Assembly (NCBI RefSeq): GCF_000423405.1
Contig: NZ_KE384013.1
Coordinates: 307,705-371,704, forward strand
From: Mesonia mobilis DSM 19841
GTDB lineage: Bacteria > Bacteroidota > Bacteroidia > Flavobacteriales > Flavobacteriaceae
Length of the DNA stretch: 64,000 nt
Reading direction: 5' to 3'
In this document: positions 32,679 through 42,364 of the stretch, piece after piece
Position numbering within the stretch: position 1 is the first letter of the stretch
How the letters are laid out: each line of letters opens with the position of its first letter
Made by a program: the position numbers and the translations under genes
Notes under the pieces: model-generated
Seen by the model: only the letters and a program-made list of their open reading frames with translations
Databases searched by the model: none
What the model was told of the DNA's origin: nothing

Positions 32679-32700
32679 ATTAACTAGTGTATTAGTTAAT
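32679..32700. other. Inverted repeat upstream of proC (possible operator or leader hairpin)
   Basis: The perfect 8-bp arms ATTAACTA and TAGTTAAT are separated by GTGTAT. With one bulged A the arms extend to 11 bp (AGTA(A)TTAACTA and TAGTTAATACT). It lies about 105 nt upstream of proC and has no T-run, so it is not a terminator. Confidence 0.5.
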
Positions 32701-32823
32701 ACTTTGACATTATTTTAATAAAATTGTGTAGATAATCTAATTTGGTAATGAAAATTTAAAATTTTAATAACTGCCAATACGTCGAAAAGTGTAAGTATGT
32801 CAGTTAAAAAAATCTTAAAATAA

Positions 32824-32853
32824 AAAAAGCTCCGAAGTTATTCGGAGCTTTTT
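32824..32853 (-). terminator. Terminator of pnp
   Basis: AAAAAGCTCCGAA and TTCGGAGCTTTTT form a 13-bp perfect stem with loop GTTA, about 20 nt after the pnp stop on the minus strand. It is symmetric enough to work both ways. Confidence 0.9.
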
Positions 32854-32873
32854 ATGCACTTGAAAGAGATTAA

Positions 32874-35036
32874 TTACTTCTCGTTATTGTTCTCTCTTTT
32901 TTTATCTTCTCTTGGTGGTCTTGGTAAAAGCGCCTTTCTAGAAACTTTTTCTTTTCTAGTTTTAGGATCTACACCAAAATATTTCACATCAATAACATCA
33001 CCCATATTTACAACATCGGTAACGTTGTTGGTGCGTTCCCAAGCAAGTTCAGAAATGTGTAATAAAACTTCGTTTCCTGGAGCATCTACATATTCTACAA
33101 CTGCACCAAAATCTAAAATCTTGATTACTTTTACTTCGTAAACACTACCTTTTTCAGGCTTAAAAGTAATCGAATCGATCTTCGCCATTACTTTATCGAT
33201 ACCTTCTTGATCGGTTCCTAAGATCTCCACAATTCCTTCTTCAGTTACAGGATCTTCGTTAATAACGATTTCTGTTCCTGTTTCTTTCTGAAGTTCCTGA
33301 ATTACTTTTCCGCCAGGACCAATTAAAGCACCTATAAATTCGTTAGCAATTCTGCGAGTGATCATTTTTGGAGCATGACCTTTCACTTCTTCACGAGGAG
33401 CTTCGATCGTTTCGGTAAGTTTACCTAAGATATGAAGCCTTCCTTCTCTTGCTTGTTTTAAAGCTTTAATTAAGATCTCGTAGCTTAATCCTTTCACTTT
33501 AATATCCATTTGGCAAGCCGTGATCCCGTCTTCTGTTCCGGTTACTTTAAAATCCATATCACCTAAGTGATCTTCATCTCCTAAAATATCTGAAAGAACA
33601 GCATATTTTCCAGAATCTGCATCAGAGATCAATCCCATGGCGATACCAGAAACCGGTTTTTTAATTTTTACACCTGCATCCATTAATGCCATTGTACCGG
33701 CACAAACCGTTGCCATAGAAGAAGAACCGTTAGATTCTAAAATTTCTGAAACTACACGAACTGTATATGGGCAATCTTCAGGAATCATTCCTTTTAAAGC
33801 TCTTTGTGCTAAGTTACCGTGACCAACCTCTCTACGTGAAGTACCACGAATTGGGCGTGCTTCTCCTGTTGAGAAAGGAGGGAAGTTATAATGAAGGTAA
33901 AAAGTTTCTTCACCTTCGAAACTTGGCATATCAATTTGGTTAGCTTCTCTAGAAGTACCTAATGTTGCGGTTGCTAAAGCCTGAGTTTCTCCTCTAGTGA
34001 AAATAGAAGAACCGTGTGTAGACGGTAAATAATCTACTTCACACCAGATTGGTCTAATCTCATCAGTTTTTCTACCATCTAAACGTAAACCTTCATTTAA
34101 GGTTAAATCGCGAACGGCAGCTTTTTCTGCTTTAGAGTAATATTTTGAAATTAAATCTCCGAAATCTTCTCTTTCTTCTTCAGAAAAGCTATTTGCAATT
34201 TCTTCTTTAATTTCACCAAAAGCGGTAGAACGTTCTTTTTTAGAAGATCCTGCTTTTGCTACGGCATAAACTTTATCGTATGCCATTTCGTGGATTTTCT
34301 GCTGAAGTGCTTCATCTTCTCTTTCACCATCATATTCACGAGTTTCTTTTTTACCAAATGCTTCTGCTAATTTTACTTGAGCTTCACATTGTTTTTTTAT
34401 GTGTTCGTGTGCAAATTTGATGGCTTCTGTCATTTCTTCTTCAGAAATTTCATTCATTTCGCCTTCAACCATCATCACAGAATCTGCAGAAGCTCCGATC
34501 ATCATATCGATGTCTGAATTTTCTAACTGTGCGCGTGTTGGGTTAATGATTAATTCGCCATTTACACGACCTACTCTTGCTTCAGAAATTGGGCACTCGA
34601 AAGGAGCGTCTGAAAGTTGAATAGCTGCTGAAGCTGCTAAACCAGCCATTGCGTCTGGCATTACATCTTCGTCATGAGACATTAACTGAATCATGATCTG
34701 TGTTTCTGCGTGATAATCTTTTGGGAAAAGTGGTCGAAGTACACGATCTACTAAACGCATCGTTAATACTTCACCATCACTTGGTCTAGCTTCTCTTTTG
34801 AAGAAACCACCCGGGTAACGTCCTGCAGCCGCAAATTTTTCACGGTAATCTACAGTTAATGGTAAGAAGTCAACATCGCTTTGTTTGTAGTTAGATACTA
34901 ACGTACAAAGCAACATACACTTACCCGATTGTACAACCACAGAACCATGTGCTTGTTTTGCTAATTTTCCGGTTTCGATAGAGATTTTTCTTCCATCTCC
35001 TAAATCGATAACCTCTTTAAATGTTTTTGGAATCAT
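32874..35036 (-). CDS. pnp: Polyribonucleotide nucleotidyltransferase (PNPase)
   Basis: The 720-residue phosphorolytic 3'-5' exoribonuclease has two RNase PH domains (about 10-230 and 310-540; [40 protein letters not shown]), a KH domain ([20 protein letters not shown]) and an S1 domain ([20 protein letters not shown]). The tail is charged ([13 protein letters not shown]). I use ATG 35036 (MIPKTFKEV); a TTG seven codons upstream at 35057 is in the leader. It follows rpsO, the classical arrangement. Confidence 0.95.
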   Translation of the reverse strand: MIPKTFKEVIDLGDGRKISIETGKLAKQAHGSVVVQSGKCMLLCTLVSNYKQSDVDFLPLTVDYREKFAAAGRYPGGFFKREARPSDGEVLTMRLVDRVLRPLFPKDYHAETQIMIQLMSHDEDVMPDAMAGLAASAAIQLSDAPFECPISEARVGRVNGELIINPTRAQLENSDIDMMIGASADSVMMVEGEMNEISEEEMTEAIKFAHEHIKKQCEAQVKLAEAFGKKETREYDGEREDEALQQKIHEMAYDKVYAVAKAGSSKKERSTAFGEIKEEIANSFSEEEREDFGDLISKYYSKAEKAAVRDLTLNEGLRLDGRKTDEIRPIWCEVDYLPSTHGSSIFTRGETQALATATLGTSREANQIDMPSFEGEETFYLHYNFPPFSTGEARPIRGTSRREVGHGNLAQRALKGMIPEDCPYTVRVVSEILESNGSSSMATVCAGTMALMDAGVKIKKPVSGIAMGLISDADSGKYAVLSDILGDEDHLGDMDFKVTGTEDGITACQMDIKVKGLSYEILIKALKQAREGRLHILGKLTETIEAPREEVKGHAPKMITRRIANEFIGALIGPGGKVIQELQKETGTEIVINEDPVTEEGIVEILGTDQEGIDKVMAKIDSITFKPEKGSVYEVKVIKILDFGAVVEYVDAPGNEVLLHISELAWERTNNVTDVVNMGDVIDVKYFGVDPKTRKEKVSRKALLPRPPREDKKRENNNEK

Positions 35037-35157
35037 AAAATTTGTGTTATTAAACAATGGTCTTCCGTCTTACCGGACGGTCTGGGTTGTGTTGTTGTGT
35101 GTTTAATAGACCAATGAAAAACTACCCAATTATTGTTTGGGTGACAATTTATCTTAT
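35037..35157 (-). promoter_or_regulatory. rpsO-pnp intercistronic leader with hairpins
   Basis: Between rpsO and pnp the minus-strand RNA can form several stems: CCGTC/GACGG (within 35069-35082) and ACCCAA/TTGGGT (35124-35142). In other bacteria PNPase autoregulates through cleaved hairpins in this leader; the same here is inference from position. Confidence 0.4.
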
Positions 35158-35159
35158 AA

Positions 35160-35185
35160 AAAAAAGGGGCGTAAAGCCCCTTTTA
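35160..35185 (-). terminator. Terminator/attenuator after rpsO
   Basis: On the minus strand AAAAGGGGC and GCCCCTTTT form a stem with loop TTTAC, followed by TTTTTT, 8 nt after the rpsO stop. It separates rpsO from pnp, with partial readthrough likely. Confidence 0.85.
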
Positions 35186-35188
35186 ATA

Positions 35189-35458
35189 TTATTTTCTTAA
35201 TCCTAATTCCTTAACGATAGCACGATATCTTAAAATATCTTTTTTCATTAAGTAATCAAGTAAGCTTCTTCTTTTACCTACTAGCGCTACAAGTGAACGC
35301 TCAGAGTTGTAATCTTTTCTGTTTGTTTTCAAGTGATCAGAAATATACGCAATTCTTTTTGTGAATAATGCGATTTGACCTTCTGCTGAACCGGTATCGT
35401 TTTTACCTTTACCGTGTTTTTCGAACAATTGTTCTTTTTCTTCTTTTGTTAAATACAT
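35189..35458 (-). CDS. rpsO: 30S ribosomal protein S15
   Basis: The 89-residue protein is full length: KEEKEQLFEKHGKGKNDTGS, AEGQIALFTKRIAYISDHLK, DYNSERSLVALVGKRRSLLD and YLMKKDILRYRAIVKELGLR match S15 through the 16S-binding HL and S-x-R regions. It binds the 16S central domain early in assembly. A complete promoter with a leader hairpin lies upstream (35489-35540). Confidence 0.97.
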   Translation of the reverse strand: MYLTKEEKEQLFEKHGKGKNDTGSAEGQIALFTKRIAYISDHLKTNRKDYNSERSLVALVGKRRSLLDYLMKKDILRYRAIVKELGLRK

Positions 35459-35488
35459 TCCAATATTATTTCAATGATTATTATGTAC

Positions 35489-35540
35489 CGATAGTTTTTC
35501 TATCGAAGCGGCAAAGATACATTTATTATTTAATAAACAA
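35489..35540 (-). promoter_or_regulatory. rpsO promoter (-33 TTG, -7 TATCTTTG) with leader hairpin
   Basis: On the minus strand TTG (35540-35538), 18 nt, then TATCTTTG (35519-35512): the best full promoter in the window. The leader then folds CGATAG-AAAAA-CTATCG (35505-35489), about 30 nt before the ATG. The hairpin could be where S15 binds its own mRNA; this is inference from the family. Confidence 0.7.
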
Positions 35541-35563
35541 TTTCTTTACTCGAATTATTTTTA

Positions 35564-36421
35564 TTACGCTCTAATAGGCTGATTTAAAATTAAATCTATA
35601 TAAAGATTGATCTTATTTTTTAGCTCTTTTCGTTGCGTGATAAAGTCTAAGAAACCGTGCTCTAATAAAAACTCAGAACGTTGGAAACCTTCCGGTAAAT
35701 CTTTACCAGTCGTATCTTTTACGACACGTGGTCCTGCAAAACCAATTAAAGCTCCCGGTTCAGAAATATTTATATCTCCTAACATCGCAAAAGATGCCGT
35801 TGTCCCACCGGTTGTAGGATCTGTACATAATGAGATGTAAGGTAACTTAGCTTCTGCTAATTGCGCTAACTTCACTGAAGTTTTTGCCATTTGCATTAAC
35901 GAGTAAACTGCTTCTTGCATTCTTGCGCCACCAGATTTTGAAATAATCATCAATGGTAGCTTATGCTCGATACAATAATCTGCTGCTCTTGCTATTTTTT
36001 CACCTACTACAGAACCCATAGAACCACCTACAAATCTAAAATCCATACAAACGACAACGAGGTCTTTTCCTTTAGATTTTCCTACGCCGGTTCTAATGGC
36101 GTCTTTTAAACCTGTTTTTTCTTGCGCATCTTTTAAACGATCGGGATACTTCTTGGTATCTTCAAACTTTAAAGGATCTTTAGCAGTTAGGTTTTTATCT
36201 AGTTCTTTATATTTTGCATCGTCAAAAAGTATTTCGAAATACTCTTTACTACCAATTCTAACGTGGTAACCATCTTCCGGACTTACATAAAAGTTTTTTT
36301 CTAGTTGCTCTGCGTCAACTATTTTTCCGGTAGGAGATTTGTACCAAAGACCTTTAGGGACGTCTTTTTTATCTTCGGTAGCGGTCTGAATTCCTTTTTT
36401 TGTTCTTTTAAACCAAGCCAT
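35564..36421 (-). CDS. accD: Acetyl-CoA carboxylase carboxyltransferase beta subunit, zinc-ribbon cysteines absent
   Basis: The 285-residue protein transfers carboxyl from biotin to acetyl-CoA with AccA. The core has [20 protein letters not shown] (about 121-140), [20 protein letters not shown] and [20 protein letters not shown]. The N-terminal zinc ribbon has no zinc ligands: where E. coli has C-x2-C and C-x2-C, this has [11 protein letters not shown] and [10 protein letters not shown]. The rest of the fold seems kept. It is 40 nt downstream of fbaA. Confidence 0.95.
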   Translation of the reverse strand: MAWFKRTKKGIQTATEDKKDVPKGLWYKSPTGKIVDAEQLEKNFYVSPEDGYHVRIGSKEYFEILFDDAKYKELDKNLTAKDPLKFEDTKKYPDRLKDAQEKTGLKDAIRTGVGKSKGKDLVVVCMDFRFVGGSMGSVVGEKIARAADYCIEHKLPLMIISKSGGARMQEAVYSLMQMAKTSVKLAQLAEAKLPYISLCTDPTTGGTTASFAMLGDINISEPGALIGFAGPRVVKDTTGKDLPEGFQRSEFLLEHGFLDFITQRKELKNKINLYIDLILNQPIRA

Positions 36422-36461
36422 AAATAGTTATTTGGGTTGTATGAGGTTTTATAGAATTTGA

Positions 36462-37529
36462 TTAAAGACTGTTAACGTTGTTTAAGTCTTCGAAGGCTTT
36501 TTTAAGTCTGTTCTTAAAAGTAATTTCTCCTTCTCTTAACCATTTTCTTGGGTCGTAGTATTTTTTGTTAGGCACATCTTCACCATCTGGGTTACCAATT
36601 TGTGTCGCTAAATAATCTTTATGCTCTTGGATGTAATCACGTACACCTTCTGCAAAAGCATATTGTAAATCGGTATCGATGTTCATTTTAATTACTCCGT
36701 AACCAATTGCTTCTCTAATTTCTTCAACAGTAGAACCACTTCCGCCGTGAAAAACAAAATCGATATGATTTTCTTCTACATCATATTTTTCTGTGATGTA
36801 CTCTTGAGAATTTTTAAGAATTTTTGGAGTTAATTTTACGTTTCCTGGTTTGTAAACCCCGTGAACGTTACCAAAAGCAGCTGCAATTGTAAATTGATCA
36901 CTTACTTTGCTTAACTCTTCATAAGCGTAAGCTACTTCTTCTGGTTGAGTGTATAATTTAGATGAATCTACATCGGTATTGTCTACACCATCTTCTTCAC
37001 CACCGGTAATCCCTAATTCAATTTCTAAAGTCATACCCATTTTGCTCATGCGAGCTAAGTATTCTTTACAGATTTCAATGTTTTCTTCAAGTGATTCTTC
37101 ACTTAAATCAATCATATGAGAGCTGTATAATGGTTTACCGTGCTCTTTGTAAAATTTTTCACCGGCATCTAATAAACCGTCAATCCAAGGTAATAATTTT
37201 TTTGCACAGTGGTCGGTATGTAAAATTACTGTTGCACCGTAAGCCTTTGCTAAATCGTGTACGTGTTTTGCACCGGCAACACCACCTAAAATTGCTGCTT
37301 GTTGGTTTTCGTTAGAAAGGCCTTTACCAGCGTTAAAAACAGATCCTCCGTTAGAAAACTGAAGAATTACAGGTGAATTTAGCTCTGCCGCAGTTTCTAA
37401 AACTGCATTAATAGTGTTAGAACCTACTACGTTTACTGCCGGAAGGGCATAACCATTCTCTTTTGCGTGGTTAAAGATTTCTTGTACTTCTTTTCCGGTA
37501 GCAACACCAGGCTTAATATTATGACTCAT
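36462..37529 (-). CDS. fbaA: Class II fructose-bisphosphate aldolase
   Basis: The 355-residue zinc aldolase of class IIA has the zinc and catalytic residues in VILHTDHCAKKLLPWIDGLL (about 106-125), the second signature LEIELGITGGEEDGVDNTDV (about 173-192), FGNVHGVYKPGNVKL and FVFHGGSGSTVEEI. It interconverts fructose 1,6-bisphosphate with the triose phosphates. It has a TAATTTTG box upstream and leads an fbaA-accD unit. Confidence 0.95.
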   Translation of the reverse strand: MSHNIKPGVATGKEVQEIFNHAKENGYALPAVNVVGSNTINAVLETAAELNSPVILQFSNGGSVFNAGKGLSNENQQAAILGGVAGAKHVHDLAKAYGATVILHTDHCAKKLLPWIDGLLDAGEKFYKEHGKPLYSSHMIDLSEESLEENIEICKEYLARMSKMGMTLEIELGITGGEEDGVDNTDVDSSKLYTQPEEVAYAYEELSKVSDQFTIAAAFGNVHGVYKPGNVKLTPKILKNSQEYITEKYDVEENHIDFVFHGGSGSTVEEIREAIGYGVIKMNIDTDLQYAFAEGVRDYIQEHKDYLATQIGNPDGEDVPNKKYYDPRKWLREGEITFKNRLKKAFEDLNNVNSL

Positions 37530-37556
37530 GAATTAGTTTTTTAATTAAACGATTTA

Positions 37557-37564
37557 CAAAATTA
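37557..37564 (-). promoter_or_regulatory. TAnnTTTG promoter box of fbaA
   Basis: TAATTTTG on the minus strand, 27 nt upstream of ATG 37529, in the short gap after the tamL stop. Confidence 0.55.
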
Positions 37565-37579
37565 ATAAAATAAAATGGG

Positions 37580-40153
37580 TTAGAAAGGATAATTAATTCC
37601 AACATTATAAACTGCGTGTGCAAAATTGTAATGCTGAAACCATTCTTGTCGATTATAAGCGGGGTTGTAAGTTTTAAACCCAACATCGAAACGAATTACA
37701 AAAAAGCTAAGGTCGTAGCGTAAACCTAAACCAGAGCTTACTGCAATTTCTCTAAAATCTTTAATAGAGGTAAATCTAGAGCGCTCGTCTTCAACATTGT
37801 CTAAAACATTCCAAATGTTACCGGCATCTACAAAAACAGCACTGTTTAATTGCCCGAATAGGTTGAAGCGATACTCGGCATTGAGTGTGATTTTCATATT
37901 CGCTTCGTTAAACTCGTTAATTCCGCCAGAGCTTCCGGGACCTAGGTCGTAAGCTTGCCAACCTCTGTTATCGTTTGCGCCACCGGCAAAAAAGCTACGC
38001 GCAAAAGGAATGCTGTTAGAGTTTCCGTACGGAACGGCAATACCACCTAAGGCTCGAATGGCGAATATGTTTTGTTGACCTAAATCCCAATGTTTGATAA
38101 AATCGGTTTCAAATTTTCCGTATTGAGAGAATTCAACCCCAAAAAGATTATAGTTGTCATTATCATTTTTATCAAGATTTAAAAGAGGAGCTACAAGTGA
38201 AAGGGTGCTTCCGGCAGCTTCAACTTTAAATCTAAACTGCGTAAAATCTTGATCGTAAATATTTTCTTTGGTGTTTTTAATATAGCTGAAGTTAGAGGCT
38301 AGTATTAAATTGTCTTGCGTTAGTCTATTTCTTCGCTCAATAATATTTCTGGTGATCTGATTTTCTTCCGAAGAAAAATTATAAGTGTTATTATTAAAGT
38401 CTCTAATAAAAGACTGTGCACCATCGGGAATACTTAAATTAGGAAGATTGTCGTCGTTAGGATTACTGTCTTCGTTAAAATATGAATTTTCTACTTGGTC
38501 AAAATTATTTTGCGCAATGTTATTGAGCCTGCTGAAAGAATTTCGGTAAACATTAAAATAGTTACTGGAGTTTAGGTTTCTTACATATTGTAAATCGATT
38601 AAATCTAAACGATGGGTAAGCTCATCGTTAGGATACCAGCGGTAATTAAATTTCCCGGTAACATTATGTTTATCTAAACCAATATTTTGCTGTGTACTTA
38701 CACCGGCACTTACTGTTGTGAATGGAAACATCGATTTTGGGATGATTCCATCAGTATTAATAGGGAATGCGATTTTTGGAAATGATAAATTTACATCGGC
38801 TCCAATTTCTGAAATATTAAAAAAGCGGTCTTCACTATCGGCCGCATCGTTTGAAGAACCAATACTACCTCGACCTCCAATTTCTAAAGTTTCGGCGCCG
38901 CCAAAAACATTTCGTATTAAAAGTGAACCTCCAAAACCGATCCCGAAATCTTGTATGTTACTACGAGAAACATCAAAATTAAAATCGACTCCAAATTTTT
39001 CTTTTGGGGTAAGGAAAATATTCGTGATTAATTGAGTACCTGTTGAATCCCGAGGATCGGACATATATTGAATATCGGGATATTTAAAAATCCCTAATTG
39101 ATTCATTCTTCTATAAGTAAGTGATCGATCTAGATCTCGATAAACCTCACCTTTTTTAATAAAAACCGCATCGGCTATTGCTTCGGGTTTATACTTTAAT
39201 TTGTCGAAACTATAAAGTGTATATCCTTTAAAGCTTGCAGAATCTGTGATCGATCGTTCTTTATTAGAATATGTATAATCTGTAAAAATGTTTACATCGC
39301 TAATGTAATGCGCTCGGTAAGGAACGGTGTAAGCAGTATCTTCTTTTTGAATATTTCTATCGGCAATCACTAAGTCGATATTAACTTTATGATTGGTGTC
39401 GATAGTATCGGCATCAAAACTAATGTATTCTTGCTCGAAGTGATAAAAACCATTGTTTCTAAATAAACTTACAATGCGATCACGTTCGGCGTTAAATTTA
39501 TCGGTTTCAAACTGCTCGCCGCTAACAACGAGACTTTCTTCTTTATGTTGTTGATAAACAGAGTCTGTTTGTGGCGAAGCAATACGTTCAGATATTGAAT
39601 CTAAAATGTACGCTTGGTGCGGCTTTATGCGATATTCAACTTTTGCTCTTTTATTTTCTAGTTTTTCAATATTATAATCGGTTTCTACATTAAACCAACC
39701 GTGGTTCCAGTACCAAGCTTTTAGTCGGCTGGCAGAACGCTCGGTCTTTTCTTTATTTAAGATTACCGGAGCTTCACCGGCATCTTCTAAAAATTCGTGA
39801 AAACCAACATACGATTGACCTATTTTTTCAACTTGCTTTTTAGAGAGCCAATTAATAAGTCGCTTTTCTCGTTTTGGTTTTTTATGCAGCCATTTATAAA
39901 AAGTAGTGTCGGGATTTGGATTGGCAGCGTTGTAAATATGTAATTTTAAAGGAATACCAAGTAACGGAAGTTTCGCATTTGGTTCTTGGTATAATTGATC
40001 GAAAATTTGTCTTTTGCTAATTTCTTCATCATTTACAAAAATCTTATTCTCGGTAAGTAAATGTTGATCTTCTTGAACCTTTTTTACCGCATTACAAGAA
40101 ATTATAAGCAGCACCAACAGAATAAATGATATTTTTGTCGTTACAGATTTCAA
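37580..40153 (-). CDS. tamL: TamL, BamA/TamA-family outer-membrane lipoprotein
   Basis: The protein has POTRA-like repeats in the N-terminal half (for example SLTYRRMNQLGIFKYPDIQY) and a C-terminal 16-strand barrel with the family motif SFFAGGANDNRGWQ. A lipobox (LIISC) is visible, the mark of the Bacteroidota TamL form. I start at TTG 40153, giving MKSVTTKISFILLVLLIISC, an ideal signal; the upstream TTG 40174 lies inside the TATTTTTG box. There is no ATG upstream. It should work with an inner-membrane TamB in barrel protein or lipid handling. Confidence 0.85.
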   Translation of the reverse strand: MKSVTTKISFILLVLLIISCNAVKKVQEDQHLLTENKIFVNDEEISKRQIFDQLYQEPNAKLPLLGIPLKLHIYNAANPNPDTTFYKWLHKKPKREKRLINWLSKKQVEKIGQSYVGFHEFLEDAGEAPVILNKEKTERSASRLKAWYWNHGWFNVETDYNIEKLENKRAKVEYRIKPHQAYILDSISERIASPQTDSVYQQHKEESLVVSGEQFETDKFNAERDRIVSLFRNNGFYHFEQEYISFDADTIDTNHKVNIDLVIADRNIQKEDTAYTVPYRAHYISDVNIFTDYTYSNKERSITDSASFKGYTLYSFDKLKYKPEAIADAVFIKKGEVYRDLDRSLTYRRMNQLGIFKYPDIQYMSDPRDSTGTQLITNIFLTPKEKFGVDFNFDVSRSNIQDFGIGFGGSLLIRNVFGGAETLEIGGRGSIGSSNDAADSEDRFFNISEIGADVNLSFPKIAFPINTDGIIPKSMFPFTTVSAGVSTQQNIGLDKHNVTGKFNYRWYPNDELTHRLDLIDLQYVRNLNSSNYFNVYRNSFSRLNNIAQNNFDQVENSYFNEDSNPNDDNLPNLSIPDGAQSFIRDFNNNTYNFSSEENQITRNIIERRNRLTQDNLILASNFSYIKNTKENIYDQDFTQFRFKVEAAGSTLSLVAPLLNLDKNDNDNYNLFGVEFSQYGKFETDFIKHWDLGQQNIFAIRALGGIAVPYGNSNSIPFARSFFAGGANDNRGWQAYDLGPGSSGGINEFNEANMKITLNAEYRFNLFGQLNSAVFVDAGNIWNVLDNVEDERSRFTSIKDFREIAVSSGLGLRYDLSFFVIRFDVGFKTYNPAYNRQEWFQHYNFAHAVYNVGINYPF

Positions 40154-40171
40154 ATAAAAAAAATTAAATTT

Positions 40172-40179
40172 CAAAAATA
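40172..40179 (-). promoter_or_regulatory. TAnnTTTG promoter box of tamL
   Basis: TATTTTTG on the minus strand. Its last three bases are the TTG that would open the longest frame, so translation must start downstream, at TTG 40153, 18 nt after the box. Confidence 0.65.
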
Positions 40180-40188
40180 CATCATTTT

Positions 40189-40911
40189 ATGCTTAGCAAA
40201 GGCCAAATAAAGTTAATAAACAGCCTATCTCAAAAAAAATACAGACAAAAAAATGCATTGTTTGTGGCAGAAGGTATAAAAGTGATCAAAGAGCTGCTAA
40301 ATTCTAACTTTGAATTGGAGCGTTTATTTTCTGAAGCTGATCTTTTTTTTACTGAAAATAATAAAATGCAACTTCTGGAAGCCAACGAGCTAAAGAAAAT
40401 TACTAAACTTGCTACAGCTCAAACAGCCTTGGCTTTGTTTAAAATTCCTCAGAAAAAGCAAACGATAACCGAAGATTTTATCGTGGCTTTAGATGGAGTT
40501 CGAGATCCCGGAAATTTAGGAACGCTCATTCGGCTTTGTGACTGGTTTGGCGTAAAGCAATTGTTATGCTCTAAAGATACGGTCGATTGTTATAACGAAA
40601 AAGTAGTGCAAGCCACAATGGGTTCTATTGCTAGGGTTGAAGTGATTTATGGCGATTTAGCTGAAGAAATTTCGAAGCTCGATCTTCCTGTTTTCGGCAC
40701 GTTTATGAATGGTGAAAATATTTATGAATCTTCACTTTCTTCCAAAGGAATTTTAGTATTGGGAAATGAAGCTAACGGAATTTCAGATGAAATTAAGCAA
40801 TTGAGCAAACATCAAATTTCGATTCCGCAGTTTGGTGAAACTAAAAACACCGAAAGTCTAAACGTCGCTACCGCTACCGCGATTTTATTAAGCGAATTTA
40901 AACGTCGCTAA
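40189..40911 (+). CDS. TrmH/SpoU-family RNA 2'-O-ribose methyltransferase
   Basis: The 240-residue protein has an N-terminal substrate-binding domain (SLSQKKYRQKNALFVAEGIK) and a knotted SpoU domain with motif 1 DGVRDPGNLGTLIRLCDWFG (about 98-117), motif 2 LVLGNEANGIS and motif 3 ISIPQFGETKNTESLNVATA. It methylates rRNA or tRNA; the target nucleotide is not evident. It is divergent from tamL (14 nt from the longest tamL frame) and convergent with porT, ending 2 nt before its stop. Confidence 0.9.
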   Translation: MLSKGQIKLINSLSQKKYRQKNALFVAEGIKVIKELLNSNFELERLFSEADLFFTENNKMQLLEANELKKITKLATAQTALALFKIPQKKQTITEDFIVALDGVRDPGNLGTLIRLCDWFGVKQLLCSKDTVDCYNEKVVQATMGSIARVEVIYGDLAEEISKLDLPVFGTFMNGENIYESSLSSKGILVLGNEANGISDEIKQLSKHQISIPQFGETKNTESLNVATATAILLSEFKRR

Positions 40912-40913
40912 TC

Positions 40914-41609
40914 TTACTGAAAAGTAAAGTTTATAAAAATCCCGCGGGTAGACATTTGATCGATATTACCCGTGTAAGGACTGTTGGGATCTACGTCACG
41001 TTTTAATTCATCATTAATCGCAAAAACACCACGTATCGAAGGACTAAATTTAAAGAAGAAAAGGTATAAGTCTATCCCGAAACCTACTTCATAATAGTAG
41101 GTGCTTTGCATCATTCTAAACTCACCGGCGCTATTATCGTCTGGGTTTTTCTCGTTACTCGATAAGTTGATAGAAGTTGAAACACCGCCAACAATAAAGG
41201 GTTTAAAGTTATTGATTCTTTTTGTTGAAAATTTTACAAGAAACGGAATATGAACATAAGTAGATTTTACTTCTCTAAAATTATCATCTTCCGGAATATC
41301 GGGATAGGTTAAATTTCTATTAGAAAAAACCACGCCCGGTTCTAATCGTAAGTCAAAATAATCGTTCAGCCGTAAATTACCAATTAATCCCACGTTAAAC
41401 CCTAGGCTTTTTTCAACAAGAATATCGTTAGTCGGATGTTCTTTGTAGTCGAATTTAAAATCGTAAGAATTAAAACCCAAAAAGTAACCCCAAGACCATC
41501 TTTTCTTATCGAAATTCTCAAGGTTTTTTATTTTTTCTTTCGTAAAAAGTTGCGCGTTAGTGTATTGAAAACCTAGTAAGAAGGTTAAAACTAAAATTAC
41601 TTTCTTCAT
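40914..41609 (-). CDS. porT: PorT-family outer-membrane beta-barrel protein (T9SS/gliding)
   Basis: The 231-residue protein has a signal peptide (MKKVILVLTFLLGFQYTNA, cut before QLF) and a small beta-barrel domain (GYFLGFNSYDFKFDYKE, LRLEPGVVFSNRNLTY, STYVHIPFLVKFSTKRINNF, ending in YTGNIDQMSTRGIFINFTFQ). PorT is needed for type IX secretion in Porphyromonas and Flavobacterium. I start at ATG 41609; the frame extends into ubiE. It follows ubiE by 4 nt, an arrangement often seen in Flavobacteriia. Confidence 0.85.
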   Translation of the reverse strand: MKKVILVLTFLLGFQYTNAQLFTKEKIKNLENFDKKRWSWGYFLGFNSYDFKFDYKEHPTNDILVEKSLGFNVGLIGNLRLNDYFDLRLEPGVVFSNRNLTYPDIPEDDNFREVKSTYVHIPFLVKFSTKRINNFKPFIVGGVSTSINLSSNEKNPDDNSAGEFRMMQSTYYYEVGFGIDLYLFFFKFSPSIRGVFAINDELKRDVDPNSPYTGNIDQMSTRGIFINFTFQ

Positions 41610-41613
41610 ACAA

Positions 41614-42342
41614 TTATTTTGAAGCCGTGTAAATGGTAGCGACACCAAAAGTTTGAGGCTTATCTTGTGTATTTATAAACCCAATTTTCTTTAAAATATT
41701 GTTGAATTTTTCTCCGTAAGGAAAAACAGCCGCACTATCACTTAAATATTTGTAAGCAACTTTATCTTTAGAGAATACTTTACCAATGGTTGGTAAGATG
41801 TATTTACAATGAATATGATAACCTTGTTTAAATGGAAATTTAGTAGGAACAGAAGTTTCTAGAACTACAAAAATACCTCCCGGTTTTAATACGCGGTAAA
41901 TTTCTTGAAGTCCGTTTTCTAAAGTTTCAAAATTTCTTACTCCAAAGGCTACGGTAATCGCGTCGAAGCTATTATCTTCAAAAGGTAAATTTTCAGAATC
42001 ACCTTGTATCATTTCAATTTTATCAGAAAGCGAAGAACCTTCAATTTTCTTTCTTCCTACGCTTAACATTCCTTCAGAAAGGTCTAAACCAACCACTTTC
42101 GGAATGCCATTTTGCGCCATGCTAATCGCTAGATCTCCGGTTCCTGTCGCAATATCTAAAGCATTTTTAGGATGGGTGTCGGTAACTAATTTAATTACTT
42201 TTTTTCTCCAAGAAGTATCGATCCCAAAAGAAATTACACGATTTAAACCATCGTAATTTTCAGAAATTGTGTCGAACATTTGCTCAACCTGCTTTTTCTT
42301 TGTGAGTTTAGAATCTTTATATGGAGTTACGTTTTTAGACAT
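41614..42342 (-). CDS. ubiE: Demethylmenaquinone/UbiE methyltransferase
   Basis: The 242-residue SAM methyltransferase has motif I ALDIATGTGDLAISMAQ (about 60-76), the family segments VEQMFDTISENYDGLNRVIS and WRKKVIKLV, then AITVAFGVRNFETLENGLQE and RVLKPGGIFVVLE, which are specific to UbiE/MenG. It makes menaquinone, the quinone reduced by the NQR complex encoded further right. I use ATG 42342, just after a TATCTTTG box; a longer frame would start upstream of the promoter. Confidence 0.95.
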   Translation of the reverse strand: MSKNVTPYKDSKLTKKKQVEQMFDTISENYDGLNRVISFGIDTSWRKKVIKLVTDTHPKNALDIATGTGDLAISMAQNGIPKVVGLDLSEGMLSVGRKKIEGSSLSDKIEMIQGDSENLPFEDNSFDAITVAFGVRNFETLENGLQEIYRVLKPGGIFVVLETSVPTKFPFKQGYHIHCKYILPTIGKVFSKDKVAYKYLSDSAAVFPYGEKFNNILKKIGFINTQDKPQTFGVATIYTASK

Positions 42343-42356
42343 AGCAAAAATTTTTG

Positions 42357-42364
42357 CAAAGATA
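42357..42364 (-). promoter_or_regulatory. TAnnTTTG promoter box of ubiE-porT
   Basis: TATCTTTG on the minus strand, 14 nt upstream of ATG 42342. Together with the plus-strand box at 42442 it forms a divergent promoter pair. Confidence 0.7.
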
